A stretch of DNA of 64,000 bases from VXNF01 sp964291305 (GCA_964291305.2 OZ219783.1:992001-1056000); one strand, 5' to 3'; counted from the stretch's first letter, positions 17,854 through 27,367 are shown. The notes: generated by a model from the sequence alone, not told the origin. A program made the numbers and translations.

Positions 17854-17953
17854 CTCCCGAAGCGGTAGCCTGATCCGTGCAACGCAGAAACGATGACGCG
17901 GAATCACACGCACTAACTGGAATCGGCCCGAACTGTTTGGGTCGTCGGGGATA

Positions 17954-18223
17954 ATGGCCGAACATCTGCCTCCTAAGGCCGACACGATCACAAAACATCG
18001 TCGGCACGAAACCGACGTGGGCTCCACCGAAATACAGGTGGCGCTGCTCACAGATCGCATCAGTCATCTCACTGAGCACCTCAAGGTGCACAAGAAGGAC
18101 CACCACAGCCGTCGTGGTCTGTTGATGCTGGTTGGTCGCCGCCGGCGATTGCTGGACTATCTCCGCAACCAGGACATCGAGCGCTACCGCGCGCTTATCT
18201 CCAAGCTCGGCCTGCGTCGCTGA
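17954..18223 (+). CDS. rpsO: 30S ribosomal protein S15
   Basis: 89-residue primary 16S rRNA-binding protein. The family core is clear: HETDVGSTEIQVALLTDRI, HLKVHKKDHHSRRGLLMLVG and RRLLDYLRNQDIERY. It stands in a separate unit after a 100-bp gap and precedes pnp, the widely conserved rpsO-pnp pair. Confidence 0.97.
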   Translation: MAEHLPPKADTITKHRRHETDVGSTEIQVALLTDRISHLTEHLKVHKKDHHSRRGLLMLVGRRRRLLDYLRNQDIERYRALISKLGLRR

Positions 18224-18268
18224 CAACACAAAACTAGAACTTCACGCAGGCACAATCCACGAGTCGCC

Positions 18269-18282
18269 CGGCCATCTGGCCG
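18269..18282 (+). promoter_or_regulatory. rpsO-pnp intergenic hairpin
   Basis: The sequence CGGCCATCTGGCCG forms a short GC stem followed by TCGCGTTTT, midway in the 135-bp rpsO-pnp gap. In E. coli a hairpin in this gap is cut by RNase III for PNPase autocontrol. A similar role, or a weak terminator, is inferred here from position. Confidence 0.35.
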
Positions 18283-18358
18283 TCGCGTTTTCACTCAGGG
18301 ACTGTCACCCTCTGAACCAACGAGGGCGCGCTGCAGAAGTTATACGAAAGGACTAACT

Positions 18359-20902
18359 ATGAACGAGGCAATTTCTGTCTCCGGAGCAATCGAAGGCACC
18401 GACGACAAGCAGATGACCCTGGAGACCGGCCGGCTTGCTGCACTAGCCGGAGGTGCCGTGCTGGGTCGGCTAGGGAAAACCGAGGTCCTGGTAACCGCCA
18501 CGGCCTCCGAAAGAGCGCGCGAGGGCGCCAACTTCTTCCCTCTCACCGTCGACATCGAAGAGCGGATGTTCGCAGCCGGCAAGATTCCCGGCTCGTTCTT
18601 CCGTCGGGAAGGACGCGCCAGCGAGCAAGCCACCCTGGCCTGCCGCCTGATCGACCGGCCGCTGCGACCCGCCTTCCCCGACGGGTTCCGCAACGACGTT
18701 CACGTCGTCGGCCTGGTGCTGGGCGCCGACCAGCAGAACCCCTACGACGTGTTGGCGCTCAACGCGGCCTCGGCTGCTCTGGGCATCTCGGGCATCCCCT
18801 TCGGCGGGCCAATAGGCGCGGTCCGCATTGGCTACTCGGCTGACGGCCAGTGGATCCCGCATCCCACCTTTGCCGAAGCCGACGGCTGCACCTTCGAGAT
18901 GGTTGTCGCCGGCCGAGTGCTGGCCGACGGCGATGTAGCGGTGATGATGGTCGAAGCCGCAGGCACCCCCGGCTCGGTGGGCCACTACGAAGCGGGCGCC
19001 CCCAAGGTGGACGAAGCGGTCCTAGCCGATGGGCTAGAGGCTTCCAAGCGGTGGGTGTCCGAAGCGGTGGCCCTGCAGCGACGCCTCATCGCCACCGCTG
19101 GCGTGAAGCCCACGATGGATTTCGAACTCACGGAGGACTACAGCACCGAGGTGGCTGCAGCGGTAGCCGAGGTTGGCCGTGAGCAGCTAGCTGAGGCACA
19201 GCAAATTGCCGACAAAAAAGAACGCCTAGCCGCTGAGCGCAGCGCCGCCGAATCCATCGCCGCGGCAGTGGCCGAACGATTCGAGGACCTCGAAGGCGTA
19301 GAGCAGCAGGCTAAGGCGGCCATCCGCTCGCTTTCTAAGAGCATCGTGCGCGAGCGCATCCTGGGTGAGGGTCGCCGCATCGACGGTCGCGGCACCCGCG
19401 AGCTGCGACCCCTGTCGGCCGAGGTTGGCGTGATTTCCATGACCCACGGCTCGGGGCTGTTCCAGCGAGGTGAGACGCAGGTGCTGAACATCGCCACGCT
19501 TGGCACTCAACGCATGGATCAGATCGTGGACGGCATCGACCCCACCGAGCGCAAGCGCTATCTACATCACTACAACTTCCCGCCCTTCAGCACCGGCGAG
19601 GCCGGGTTCATGCGCGGGCCACGCCGGCGGGAGATCGGTCACGGGGCGCTCGCCGAGCGGGCGCTGGTGCCGGTCATCCCTGGCATCGAAGAGTTCCCGT
19701 ACACCCTCCGGTTGGTCTCTGAGGTGCTGGCCTCCAACGGCTCTACCTCGATGGCCTCGGTGTGTGCTTCCAGCCTCTCGCTCATGGATGCGGGCGTACC
19801 CATCAAGGCCCCGGTGGCTGGCATCGCTATGGGGCTGGTCAACGAGGGTGACCGCTACGTGGCGCTCACCGACATCCTGGGTGCTGAGGACGCCTTCGGC
19901 GACATGGACTTTAAGGTCGCCGGTACCGAGGACTACGTCACGGCGCTGCAGCTCGACACCAAAATCGACGGTATCCCCGCCTCGGTGCTCACTGCGGCGC
20001 TGGAGCAGGCCCGCGAGGCCCGGTTGCAGATCCTGGAAGTCATGCGCGGAGCCATCGAAGCTCCACGTGCCGATGTTGGCGAGACTGCGCCGAAGATCGC
20101 TAGCTTCGAGATACCCACCGACAAGATCGGCGAGGTCATCGGGCCGAAGGGGAAGATCATCAACGCCCTGCAGGACGAGACCGGCGCCGAGATCAGCGTG
20201 GACGAAGACGCTGCCGGTGCCCGGGTCTCGATAGCTGCTGCTAACCGTGCCGCGGTTGCCGACGCTGAGGAGCGAATCCGAGCCATCGTCTTCCCGCCAG
20301 AGGTTGAATTAGGCTCCGTCTACACCGGCAAAGTTGTGAACATCACGGGCTTTGGCGCTTTCGTCAACATCCTGCCGGGCCGCGACGGGCTCGTGCACAT
20401 CTCTAAGCTGGGCGGCGGGCGTCGCCTGGACCGCGTCGAGGAGGTCCTCTCGCTCGACGACGAGATCACCGTGCGGGTGGACTCCGTAGACGGCAACAAC
20501 CGCATCAGCCTCATCCCAGTAGGTGGCGAGGGCGACGGGGACTTTTCCGAAAACCGCCCACCGCGCCAGCGACAGGGTCGCGACTCTGCTGATCGCCGCT
20601 CGTCGGACCGCCGTGACGGTGGCCGCGATAGGGGGCGTGACGGTGGCCGCGACAGAAGCCGCGACGGCGGCCGGGATGGCGGTCGTGACAGAGACCGAGG
20701 CGGACGTGACCGGGGCCGCGAGGGTGGCCGTGCCGGCGGTCGCGAACGGCATTCATCCCGCTCCGAGCGCTCATCCTCCGAAGTTTCCGCGGGTGTCGAG
20801 GAAGTCTCCTTCGCCGAGGAGTTCGACCGGATGGTGGCTGCCGACTTCGGTGATCTAGGCCCCGCCGATGGGCCAAACCGCCCCCGCCGTCGGCGGAACT
20901 AA
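18359..20902 (+). CDS. pnp: Polyribonucleotide nucleotidyltransferase (PNPase)
   Basis: Phosphorolytic 3'-5' exoribonuclease of RNA decay. It has 847 residues with two RNase PH-like cores, an all-alpha linker, a KH domain (GEVIGPKGKIINALQDETGA, about residue 592) and an S1 domain (GKVVNITGFGAFVNILPGRD, about residue 650). After residue 735 the tail is an Arg/Gly/Asp-rich repeat (GGRDRGRDGGRDRSR type) of about 65 residues, then an acidic end. GAAAGGA precedes the ATG at 18359. Such basic tails occur in actinobacterial PNPase and probably bind RNA. Confidence 0.97.
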   Translation: MNEAISVSGAIEGTDDKQMTLETGRLAALAGGAVLGRLGKTEVLVTATASERAREGANFFPLTVDIEERMFAAGKIPGSFFRREGRASEQATLACRLIDRPLRPAFPDGFRNDVHVVGLVLGADQQNPYDVLALNAASAALGISGIPFGGPIGAVRIGYSADGQWIPHPTFAEADGCTFEMVVAGRVLADGDVAVMMVEAAGTPGSVGHYEAGAPKVDEAVLADGLEASKRWVSEAVALQRRLIATAGVKPTMDFELTEDYSTEVAAAVAEVGREQLAEAQQIADKKERLAAERSAAESIAAAVAERFEDLEGVEQQAKAAIRSLSKSIVRERILGEGRRIDGRGTRELRPLSAEVGVISMTHGSGLFQRGETQVLNIATLGTQRMDQIVDGIDPTERKRYLHHYNFPPFSTGEAGFMRGPRRREIGHGALAERALVPVIPGIEEFPYTLRLVSEVLASNGSTSMASVCASSLSLMDAGVPIKAPVAGIAMGLVNEGDRYVALTDILGAEDAFGDMDFKVAGTEDYVTALQLDTKIDGIPASVLTAALEQAREARLQILEVMRGAIEAPRADVGETAPKIASFEIPTDKIGEVIGPKGKIINALQDETGAEISVDEDAAGARVSIAAANRAAVADAEERIRAIVFPPEVELGSVYTGKVVNITGFGAFVNILPGRDGLVHISKLGGGRRLDRVEEVLSLDDEITVRVDSVDGNNRISLIPVGGEGDGDFSENRPPRQRQGRDSADRRSSDRRDGGRDRGRDGGRDRSRDGGRDGGRDRDRGGRDRGREGGRAGGRERHSSRSERSSSEVSAGVEEVSFAEEFDRMVAADFGDLGPADGPNRPRRRRN

Positions 20903-20913
20903 ACGTTCACGCC

Positions 20914-21714
20914 ATGATCCGGGTTGGCGTGTTAGGCGCCGCTGGGCGCATGGGCCGCACAACTTGCGCCGCGGTGGCTGCTGCCGAGGATATGCAGCTA
21001 GTCGCCGCGGTAGACCCAGCCGCAGCCGGCACTAGCGTTGCCAAACTAATCGGTGAAGCTACCGCTGGCGGTGCCCCTGAAGTAACCGTCGCCGGCTCGC
21101 TGGACGCCCTGGTTGCAGCCGGCGCCGAAGTCGCGGTGGATTTCACAGTGCTGCAAACAGCCCGCCAAAACTTGGCACGGCTGGCCGCCGACAGAGTTCA
21201 CGCCGTGGTCGGCACCACCGGGTTCAGCGCCGAAGATCTAACGGAAATCGCCGCGCTGTTTCAGCAAAGCAACTGCATAATCGCCCCCAACTTCGCCCTT
21301 TCGGCGGTGCTGATGATGCGCTTCGCCGAGCTGGCAGCCCCGCTGTTCGACAGCGCCGAGATAATCGAACTGCACCACGACGCCAAAGTAGACGCCCCTT
21401 CCGGCACCGCCATGATGACCGCTGCACGAATGGCGGCGGCTTCGGCGGAGTGGACCCCCGACCCCACCCAAGCCGAACTCTTACCCGGCGCCCGCGGCGG
21501 CCTCGGCCCCGGCAACATAAGAGTGCATTCAGTACGCCTAGCCGGCCTAGTAGCCCACCAAGAGGTGCTGCTGGGCACGCAAGGCCAAAGCCTTACATTC
21601 CGCGCCGACTCTTACGACCGGTCCTCTTTTATGCCGGGCCTGCTGCTAGCAGTAAGAGCAGTAGGCAACCGCCCCGGCCTAACCGTCGGCCTAGAACCTC
21701 TACTGGGCCTATAA
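20914..21714 (+). CDS. dapB: 4-hydroxy-tetrahydrodipicolinate reductase
   Basis: NAD(P)H-dependent step of lysine and diaminopimelate synthesis. It has 266 residues. Motifs: GVLGAAGRMGR (dinucleotide binding), VGTTGFSAEDL, IAPNFALSAVLMM and ELHHDAKVDAPSGTAM with the substrate-binding histidines and lysine. It begins 11 bp after pnp. A diverged copy of its last ~120 bases plus the following ~90 bases recurs at 23078-23300. Confidence 0.96.
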   Translation: MIRVGVLGAAGRMGRTTCAAVAAAEDMQLVAAVDPAAAGTSVAKLIGEATAGGAPEVTVAGSLDALVAAGAEVAVDFTVLQTARQNLARLAADRVHAVVGTTGFSAEDLTEIAALFQQSNCIIAPNFALSAVLMMRFAELAAPLFDSAEIIELHHDAKVDAPSGTAMMTAARMAAASAEWTPDPTQAELLPGARGGLGPGNIRVHSVRLAGLVAHQEVLLGTQGQSLTFRADSYDRSSFMPGLLLAVRAVGNRPGLTVGLEPLLGL

Positions 21715-21800
21715 GCCTATGGGGGGGGGGGATTTCCAGCTCCCCGTGCGGGCGAACTCCGATAGCCGCCTAGCTCCGAGGTAGCCGCTCCTTGGAGAGT
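21590..21800 (+). repeat. Direct repeat copy A (dapB 3' end and downstream)
   Basis: The end of dapB and the following ~90 bases match 23078-23300 in the same orientation with scattered differences. Shared blocks include TCTTTTATGCCGGGCC, CTGCTAGCAGTAAGAGCAG and AGCCGCTCCTT. The repeats bracket the fibronectin-type gene. Confidence 0.8.
21721..21731 (+). repeat. Poly-G run, 11 bases
   Basis: An uninterrupted run of 11 G seven bases after the dapB stop. It lies in repeat copy A; copy B has only five G with interruptions at this place. It is one of four G runs of 11-12 bases in the window. No gene crosses it. Confidence 0.9.
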
Positions 21801-21961
21801 ACGGCCGTGGGCTTTGCTTTGAGAGCGCAGCCCACCTGGCCGCTTTATCTGCTGTTGCCTACTGAAGACTCAAGAGCTACTGTTTGCTGTCTCTGACCTG
21901 CCAGTCTACTTCAGGTTACTTTGAGGCCAACCGGCAGTTGCAAACCTTATAGCTAGGCACT

Positions 21962-22747
21962 TTATGGCTGAGTCCAACTTGTATATCGCCACCGCGACCA
22001 TTCATCGCACTCCGGAGAATAGACACCAACCGAGGCCTCGTATCTCTTGCCTGAGGTCAAGCCTCCTACCGTCACTGTAACTGTATTGCTAGCGCTTTTA
22101 AGCCATCCGTTTGCGTGAGAAGGGGTAGCCACGAATGTCCCGGCTTCCAGGTCTTCTATGTCGAAAGCGTAATCTACTGTGCTAGCTGGTTGGCAGCGCT
22201 TCGCTGCATTGCCAACGTTCGGCTTCTTCCAAGATAAGGTTACGCTGGTACCCGATGGGCTTGCCGTAAGGTCTCGCGCTCGGCGGGGTATCTTCTTGGG
22301 GTTACTTCCGGGTGCTGTCGGATCGCCTCCGCTGTCCGTAGCCGTAGTTGTGAAAGTAGCTTGTCCTGCAGTGGCGGAGTAGTCATCGCATACTTTTCCA
22401 TATGCCCACACAAAGACCTTATAGCTGGTGCTGGCTGTCAGTTCATCCACATACCAAGTGGTCGGGGTATCAAAGTCGGATTCTTCCACAAACACATTGT
22501 TCGATGTGTACAGTTCGACGTAGTACGATGTCGTTGCGCACGAACCGTTCACTCCACTACCGCCAGACGACCAGCTGATCGATACTTCAGCGTTGCCGGG
22601 GGTTGCTGTAACGCTTGTCGGGACAGACGGTTTGGGAGTCGCTGATTGAGCGGACGCTGTGCCAGCTATCATGGTTCCAGCGGCAATCAGTGCCATAACA
22701 GACACAACGAAAAGAAAAGAACTCTTACTCTTAGAGGGAGAGTTCAC
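21962..22747 (-). CDS. Secreted protein with two fibronectin type III-like domains
   Basis: 261-residue exported protein. A lysine/serine n-region, a hydrophobic core (FLFVVSVMALIAAGTMIAG) and an ASAQS cut site form a signal peptide. Two fibronectin III-like repeats follow: PSVPTSVTATPGNAEVSISW to about residue 135, and RRARDLTASPSGTSVTLSWK to the end, joined by a Gly/Pro/Asp linker. Each carries a pair of cysteines. The start is a GTG without a strong Shine-Dalgarno. It is opposite in strand to its neighbours and bracketed by the dapB-end repeats. A binding or adhesion role is possible; no catalytic motif is visible. Confidence 0.7.
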   Translation of the reverse strand: MNSPSKSKSSFLFVVSVMALIAAGTMIAGTASAQSATPKPSVPTSVTATPGNAEVSISWSSGGSGVNGSCATTSYYVELYTSNNVFVEESDFDTPTTWYVDELTASTSYKVFVWAYGKVCDDYSATAGQATFTTTATDSGGDPTAPGSNPKKIPRRARDLTASPSGTSVTLSWKKPNVGNAAKRCQPASTVDYAFDIEDLEAGTFVATPSHANGWLKSASNTVTVTVGGLTSGKRYEASVGVYSPECDEWSRWRYTSWTQP

Positions 22748-23077
22748 TTTAGGGGAGGGGATGGGGAGGGAGTATAAGGCATTTGTGTTCTCCTTTCGAG
22801 AGGTGCCTCACGTGAGATGTGCTAGTTTAACAGTTATGTCAGGTGTGTACGGTTGATCCCCCTTATCGGGTTTGCGAGCGGGACACCAGGCCAGGCGCCT
22901 ATCCGGCACCCGTCCAAGCCGTGAGGATAGCACGTTCGTGGGATAGCGCGGCTACACACACTGACAGCAGCGTTCTGACAGCAGCGTTGCGATCCTGTCC
23001 ATCACCAGCCTGCACACCTCACGCCGGTGGGTGCCCTCCAACATCCGACTGGGTGCTCGGAGGTATCGGGGCAAAAC

Positions 23078-23300
23078 CGCAGGTCAGAGACACCTTACTC
23101 ACAATCCGCGCTGACTCTTCGTCCGGCCCTCTTTTATGCCGGGCCTTCTGCTAGCAGTAAGAGCAGCAGTCAACCGCCCCAGCCTAACCGTCAGCCCAGA
23201 ACCCCTACTGGGCCGGTAGGGGGTAGGGAGCCGGGTTTCCAACTCCCCAGCGGCCGAACTCCGAGCGCACAGATCCGAGGTTAGCCGCTCCTTGTTATGT
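23078..23300 (+). pseudogene. dapB 3'-end remnant, direct repeat copy B
   Basis: This matches the last part of dapB and its downstream flank (copy A, 21590-21800). The reading frame is broken: it starts as LTIRADSSSG, like the dapB LTFRADSYDR, then shifts by one base and stops. The rest of the 22748-23398 gap holds a tandem 14-bp duplication CTGACAGCAGCGTT at 22961-22988 and nothing else I recognise. Confidence 0.75.
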
Positions 23301-23398
23301 ACGGTGTAGAGATGGCAGCTACCGCTGATCCTGTGCCGCGTCGGGCAGTTGATTGTGTTGCACCGGCTGTTGTGAGTGTGGCTGGGTAGGGTGATCAT

Positions 23399-24664
23399 AT
23401 GATTGAACGAGAAATAACCCCTTATCTAGTGGAAGAGTTTGAGTCGTACCCATTTGTAACGGTTATGGGGCCGCGTCAGTCGGGTAAGACGACGCTATGT
23501 CGCAGCACGTTTCCGCATCTGCCTGTGGCGGATTTAGATATACCTGATGTACGTGAGCTGGCTACAAATAATCCTAGAGAGTTTCTAGCCCAATACCCCG
23601 ATGGGGCGATAATCGACGAAGTTCACCGAGCTAATCGGGACCTTTTTGGATATCTGAAGGTTCTCGGCGATAACGCTAACCGTAACGGTTTGTTTGTGCT
23701 CACCGGGAGTAACCAACAGGAGGTGCTAAAGCTCGCTGCTGAGACACTGATCGGCCGTACAGGTTTGCTTCGCCTGCTACCCTTCACTCTTGCCGAGCGA
23801 CGACATACCGGCGCTAGTGAGAACATAAAAAACATTCTTTACACCGGCTGCTACCCCGGTATTTTTAATCAGGAACTCAGTCCGACAAGGATTTACAGTA
23901 GGTATTACCAGCTTTTTGTTCAGAATGATGCTCGTATTGGCGACATTGATATTGAGCCGGACTCTGATCAAGAGGTTGAGAGACTTGACGAGTTTGTGAG
24001 ACAGTGCGCAACTCGCACAGGCCAATTGTTAGACTTAACTACAGTAGCTTCTGATGTTGGTGTGAAACGGACAGTGGCGCAAAAGTGGCTAAATGACCTT
24101 ATCAGAAGCGATATTGTTTTCCTTTTGCAACCATATTCGGTGAATCCGCGAAAACGGCTTGCAAAGACCCCTAAGCTCTACTTTCATGATGTCGGACTAG
24201 CGACTTATTTGCTCGGAGTGAGGGAGCCAGGATCAATCGACAACCGTGCGCGTGGCGCTCTATTTGAGAATCTTGTAGTGACTGAAGCACTGAAACATCG
24301 CTACAATCAAGCAGACGACAATAATCTATCATTTTACCATGATAATTCAGGCGTCGAATGCGATCTCATATACGAGCAGTATCGTTGTAATGCCGCTATT
24401 GAAATCAAGTCAGGAACTAGCCTGTCGTCGCGCTGGTTTGAGGGAGTAAAAGCAATACGTGGCGGTGACATAGAGCTTGGGTCCACTGCCGTCGTCTACG
24501 GCGGCACCGAACGGGTAGAGCATCAGCACGGCCCCGTCATACCATTCACCCAGTTCAGGTCTTACCTAGTAAACCTCGAAAATACACTCGGTCACATAGG
24601 TACAGAACAAGCCCCAGACGCCCCGCCACCACCGAAACCATCCACCCACAGCATTGACTTTTGA
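23399..24664 (+). CDS. AAA-family ATPase with DUF4143 domain
   Basis: 421-residue ATPase of the AAA_14/DUF4143 family. Walker A is MGPRQSGKTTLC (residues 22-33), the Walker B-like motif is GAIIDEVHR (about 69-77) and the sensor region is FVLTGSNQQEVL. The C-terminal DUF4143 part contains LYFHDVGLATYLLGVRE, ARGALFENLVVTEALKH and CDLIYEQ, the last resembling a decayed nuclease core. The gene is clearly more AT-rich than the core block, suggesting transfer. These ATPases are common in accessory DNA; their substrates are unknown. It converges on mod. Confidence 0.85.
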   Translation: MIEREITPYLVEEFESYPFVTVMGPRQSGKTTLCRSTFPHLPVADLDIPDVRELATNNPREFLAQYPDGAIIDEVHRANRDLFGYLKVLGDNANRNGLFVLTGSNQQEVLKLAAETLIGRTGLLRLLPFTLAERRHTGASENIKNILYTGCYPGIFNQELSPTRIYSRYYQLFVQNDARIGDIDIEPDSDQEVERLDEFVRQCATRTGQLLDLTTVASDVGVKRTVAQKWLNDLIRSDIVFLLQPYSVNPRKRLAKTPKLYFHDVGLATYLLGVREPGSIDNRARGALFENLVVTEALKHRYNQADDNNLSFYHDNSGVECDLIYEQYRCNAAIEIKSGTSLSSRWFEGVKAIRGGDIELGSTAVVYGGTERVEHQHGPVIPFTQFRSYLVNLENTLGHIGTEQAPDAPPPPKPSTHSIDF

Positions 24665-24713
24665 TAGTACACACCGGCCAGAACTCCGCTGAGGCCGCCC
24701 ATCCGCGGTTTGG

Positions 24714-27362
24714 TCATCGCGGTTCGACTGTGGTGGTCATCTCGGCTCCTGTTCGGGTGATGATCTTCACCGCCACCGTGTTGCCTGGCTGTGGTGGGGG
24801 GAATGGCTGTGATTTCAGCCCGCAGAGGGCTTTGGCTGCCTGCGAGTCCAGGTTTTTGCCCAGCGCTTTGAGCAGGTTTTTGATGTTGGAGTCGCCGCGC
24901 CTGTAGGCGGGCAGGTACACCAGGCGGGGGAAGAACGCGGTGCGGTCGTGGTCGGTGTCCACCATCCAGCAGTCCACATCTTTGCCGTCTGCGGAGCGCA
25001 AGTTGCCCGTGGCCGGGTCGTAGGTGTCGTGCCCCAGGACGCTCACCACCAGTTCACCGCTCTCAGTGGTGTCGCAGGCGATGTCGGGTTCGCCTAGCAG
25101 GGTCAGCGCATCCGAGTCGGCCTCGTTCGAAAGGCCCGGAATCTGCAGGTCGCGTGAGGTGACCACCTTGTGCACCCTTATAGGCCCCACCTGGCTGGAG
25201 ACTTTGTCGTCGAAAGCCGGAGCCACAACTATCAGGTCGGATATGTCGCTGCCGGCCCGTCGGGTTTCGGCGGCCGCTGCGGCTATCTGATTGGCCGTGA
25301 CGGTCACATCCGGGGCGGCCAGCATCACCGCCGCGGTGATCCGGGTCTGCCGACCGGGCGAGGCGCAGTCGGCTTCGTGGGTAACCAGGCCGCCTTCGGG
25401 CCAGGCCACAATCTCGGAGATTTCGAGCACCGGACGACCGTCGCTGTCGCGGATGGGGTTGCCAACCAGAGCATCCAGCAGCCGCTCGGCATCCTCGCCT
25501 GAGGCGGTCCCCAAGTCGTCGTCAGCCGCGTCGTCGCGGTCGAACGGCAGCCAGGTCAAGGGATTGTGCGACTCAACGGTAAACGGGCCGGTTAGCCGTC
25601 TGCGTTTAGTGTCTTTCTTGGGACGATCTACTAGGTGGATGGTGTTTTCGGGATCGTTCACCGTGTCGTAGGCGAGCGTGGCCGCCGAGACCTTTTGGAT
25701 GCTCTCATATTGAAACCCGGCTGAGGGGTTGGCGCTGTCGTCGAGGGTGCGATACCAGGGGTGAACGGTGGTGAGCAGGTGTCGTCGAGCTATGGCTATG
25801 GCTACTCGGCCTGCGTCAATGGTGATCCACCGACGGCCCCATCGTTCGGCCATGTGCGCGGTGACGCCTGAACCGCAGGTGGGGTCAAGCACCAGGTCAC
25901 CAGGATCGGTGGCCATTAGCAGGCAGCGTTCGATGATTTTGTTGGCTGTTTGGACTGAGTAACGCTTGTTTGAGGAGACAGCCTGTTGGTGCCAAACGTT
26001 GTCAATACGGCGACCCGGAACTTCGTCTTCGTACCACTTCCAGAACAGGGTCCCGCCTTCACCGGTTCCATCCAGCCGGTTTAGCTCTGCCAGCCGGTCG
26101 AGGCCAGAAACGCGCGCCTGGCCTTGGCCAGGCGCGCCAAACACGCCATTGGCGCGTGTCTCTGTCCCATTGGTGTGTTTCCACTCCGCCGGGGTGGAAA
26201 CACGCCATTGGCGCGTGTCTCCAGAGTGGTATACAACCCCATTATACTCGTATTCACAAGTTCTTCCGGTATTTGATGCACCCTGAGAAGTCAGCGCTAC
26301 TCTTTTATATATTCGAGTGCCTTCGGGAAGCAGACCGTCAGGGTTGGCTATTTCCGAGTCTGTCATTTTGCGGGTAGTGCCATCAGGCAACTCCACCTTT
26401 GCATGCCAACTCATCAATTCGATCTTTTCAGACCTTGTTAGCGGCTCGTATAACTGTCGGTATTTCACCTGTTCCTTATCTTTGGCATACCACAGTAGGT
26501 AACTGGCCGACTCGGGTAATGTCTTCGCCGAAGATCCGCTGGTCGGTCGCCAAGTGATGGTGGCAACTCTATTGTCCGGGCCAAAAATCTCGTCGCAAAT
26601 CACAGCTAGCAGGTGCACGTTATCGTCACCGATCTGCACGAATAGCGAACCGCTCTCGGTCAGTAGTTCCCTAAACAGCACAAGACGCTCGTGCACTCCG
26701 TCCAAGTACGAGTGGATGCCGTTTCTATATGTATCCCTGAATGCCTTTATGGGCACGGTGTCGCCCGCTGGTATGTCGGTGGCTTCGGTGCTTGTAGTGG
26801 CAGACATAAAGTTGGATTTGAAACCGATGCCGTAGGGCGGGTCGAAATAGATCATCTGTACTTGTCCACCCAGACCGTCGCGGGCTATTAGGGACTGCAT
26901 TACTTCGGAGCTGTCTCCGTGTATTAGTCGGTTCTGCCAGTGGCCCGAGTGCTGGTAGAACTCCCATTTCTGTGCGTCGGGTGGCAGTCCGTTGAAATCG
27001 TCGAACAGGTTCAGCGGTACCCCCACGTCGGGTTTGCGTAGCTGTTCGATCATGGTTAGGGGGTTCACCTTCTCCCTCGTATACAAGGGCGTACCCCCGA
27101 ACTTCCATGTGTCATCTTCTGCCGAGGTATGGCCCTGGCGCTGCCAGGCGAGACGGGGTTGGGGTTCTTGTGTCATATCGGTCGTGGCCTCCTCGTTAGG
27201 CACAACCGCCTCGGAATATGGTTCCAGTTCGAACGGTTTCGGTGCCCTGGTTTCGTCGTTCAGCAGGGGAGCGGTTTCCACGGTCGGCTGGTTGGGGCGG
27301 GTGGCCTGCTCGTGGCGGTAAGCGCCCGGCGGCGGACGATTCGAGGTTCGTCGTGCGGCCAT
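24714..27362 (-). CDS. mod: Type III-like DNA methyltransferase (Mod), N6-adenine, beta class
   Basis: 882-residue DNA adenine methyltransferase, the modification and recognition subunit of the res-mod pair. The catalytic motif IV is MIYFDPPYGIGFKSNF (DPPY at residues 174-177); the AdoMet motif is DPTCGSGVTAHM near residue 490. The order DPPY before the AdoMet motif marks the beta class. The first ~100 residues and last ~300 are outside the catalytic core and probably hold target recognition and Res contacts. It begins 5 bp after res. Around residues 381-417 three inverted repeats form an in-frame insert (ETRANGVFGAPGQGQ). Confidence 0.9.
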   Translation of the reverse strand: MAARRTSNRPPPGAYRHEQATRPNQPTVETAPLLNDETRAPKPFELEPYSEAVVPNEEATTDMTQEPQPRLAWQRQGHTSAEDDTWKFGGTPLYTREKVNPLTMIEQLRKPDVGVPLNLFDDFNGLPPDAQKWEFYQHSGHWQNRLIHGDSSEVMQSLIARDGLGGQVQMIYFDPPYGIGFKSNFMSATTSTEATDIPAGDTVPIKAFRDTYRNGIHSYLDGVHERLVLFRELLTESGSLFVQIGDDNVHLLAVICDEIFGPDNRVATITWRPTSGSSAKTLPESASYLLWYAKDKEQVKYRQLYEPLTRSEKIELMSWHAKVELPDGTTRKMTDSEIANPDGLLPEGTRIYKRVALTSQGASNTGRTCEYEYNGVVYHSGDTRQWRVSTPAEWKHTNGTETRANGVFGAPGQGQARVSGLDRLAELNRLDGTGEGGTLFWKWYEDEVPGRRIDNVWHQQAVSSNKRYSVQTANKIIERCLLMATDPGDLVLDPTCGSGVTAHMAERWGRRWITIDAGRVAIAIARRHLLTTVHPWYRTLDDSANPSAGFQYESIQKVSAATLAYDTVNDPENTIHLVDRPKKDTKRRRLTGPFTVESHNPLTWLPFDRDDAADDDLGTASGEDAERLLDALVGNPIRDSDGRPVLEISEIVAWPEGGLVTHEADCASPGRQTRITAAVMLAAPDVTVTANQIAAAAAETRRAGSDISDLIVVAPAFDDKVSSQVGPIRVHKVVTSRDLQIPGLSNEADSDALTLLGEPDIACDTTESGELVVSVLGHDTYDPATGNLRSADGKDVDCWMVDTDHDRTAFFPRLVYLPAYRRGDSNIKNLLKALGKNLDSQAAKALCGLKSQPFPPPQPGNTVAVKIITRTGAEMTTTVEPR
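26112..26220 (-). repeat. In-frame cluster of three inverted repeats inside mod
   Basis: Positions 26112-26123 and 26126-26137 form a perfect 12-bp stem. A 23-base unit, AAACACGCCATTGGCGCGTG plus TCT, occurs identically at 26139-26161 and 26198-26220 and is itself an imperfect palindrome. Between them, 26175-26184 and 26194-26203 form a perfect 10-bp stem. The mod frame stays open throughout. Confidence 0.85.
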
Positions 27363-27367
27363 GACTG

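Noticed and set aside
22843..23154. 103-codon plus-strand frame after the fibronectin-type gene
   Set aside because: Low-complexity start and its end is the dapB remnant; no family resemblance or good start.
24714..27362. Mod as a Type II orphan methyltransferase
   Set aside because: It is 882 residues, with large flanking regions, and starts 5 bp after a Res with helicase and PD-ExK motifs, so a Type III-like pair fits better.
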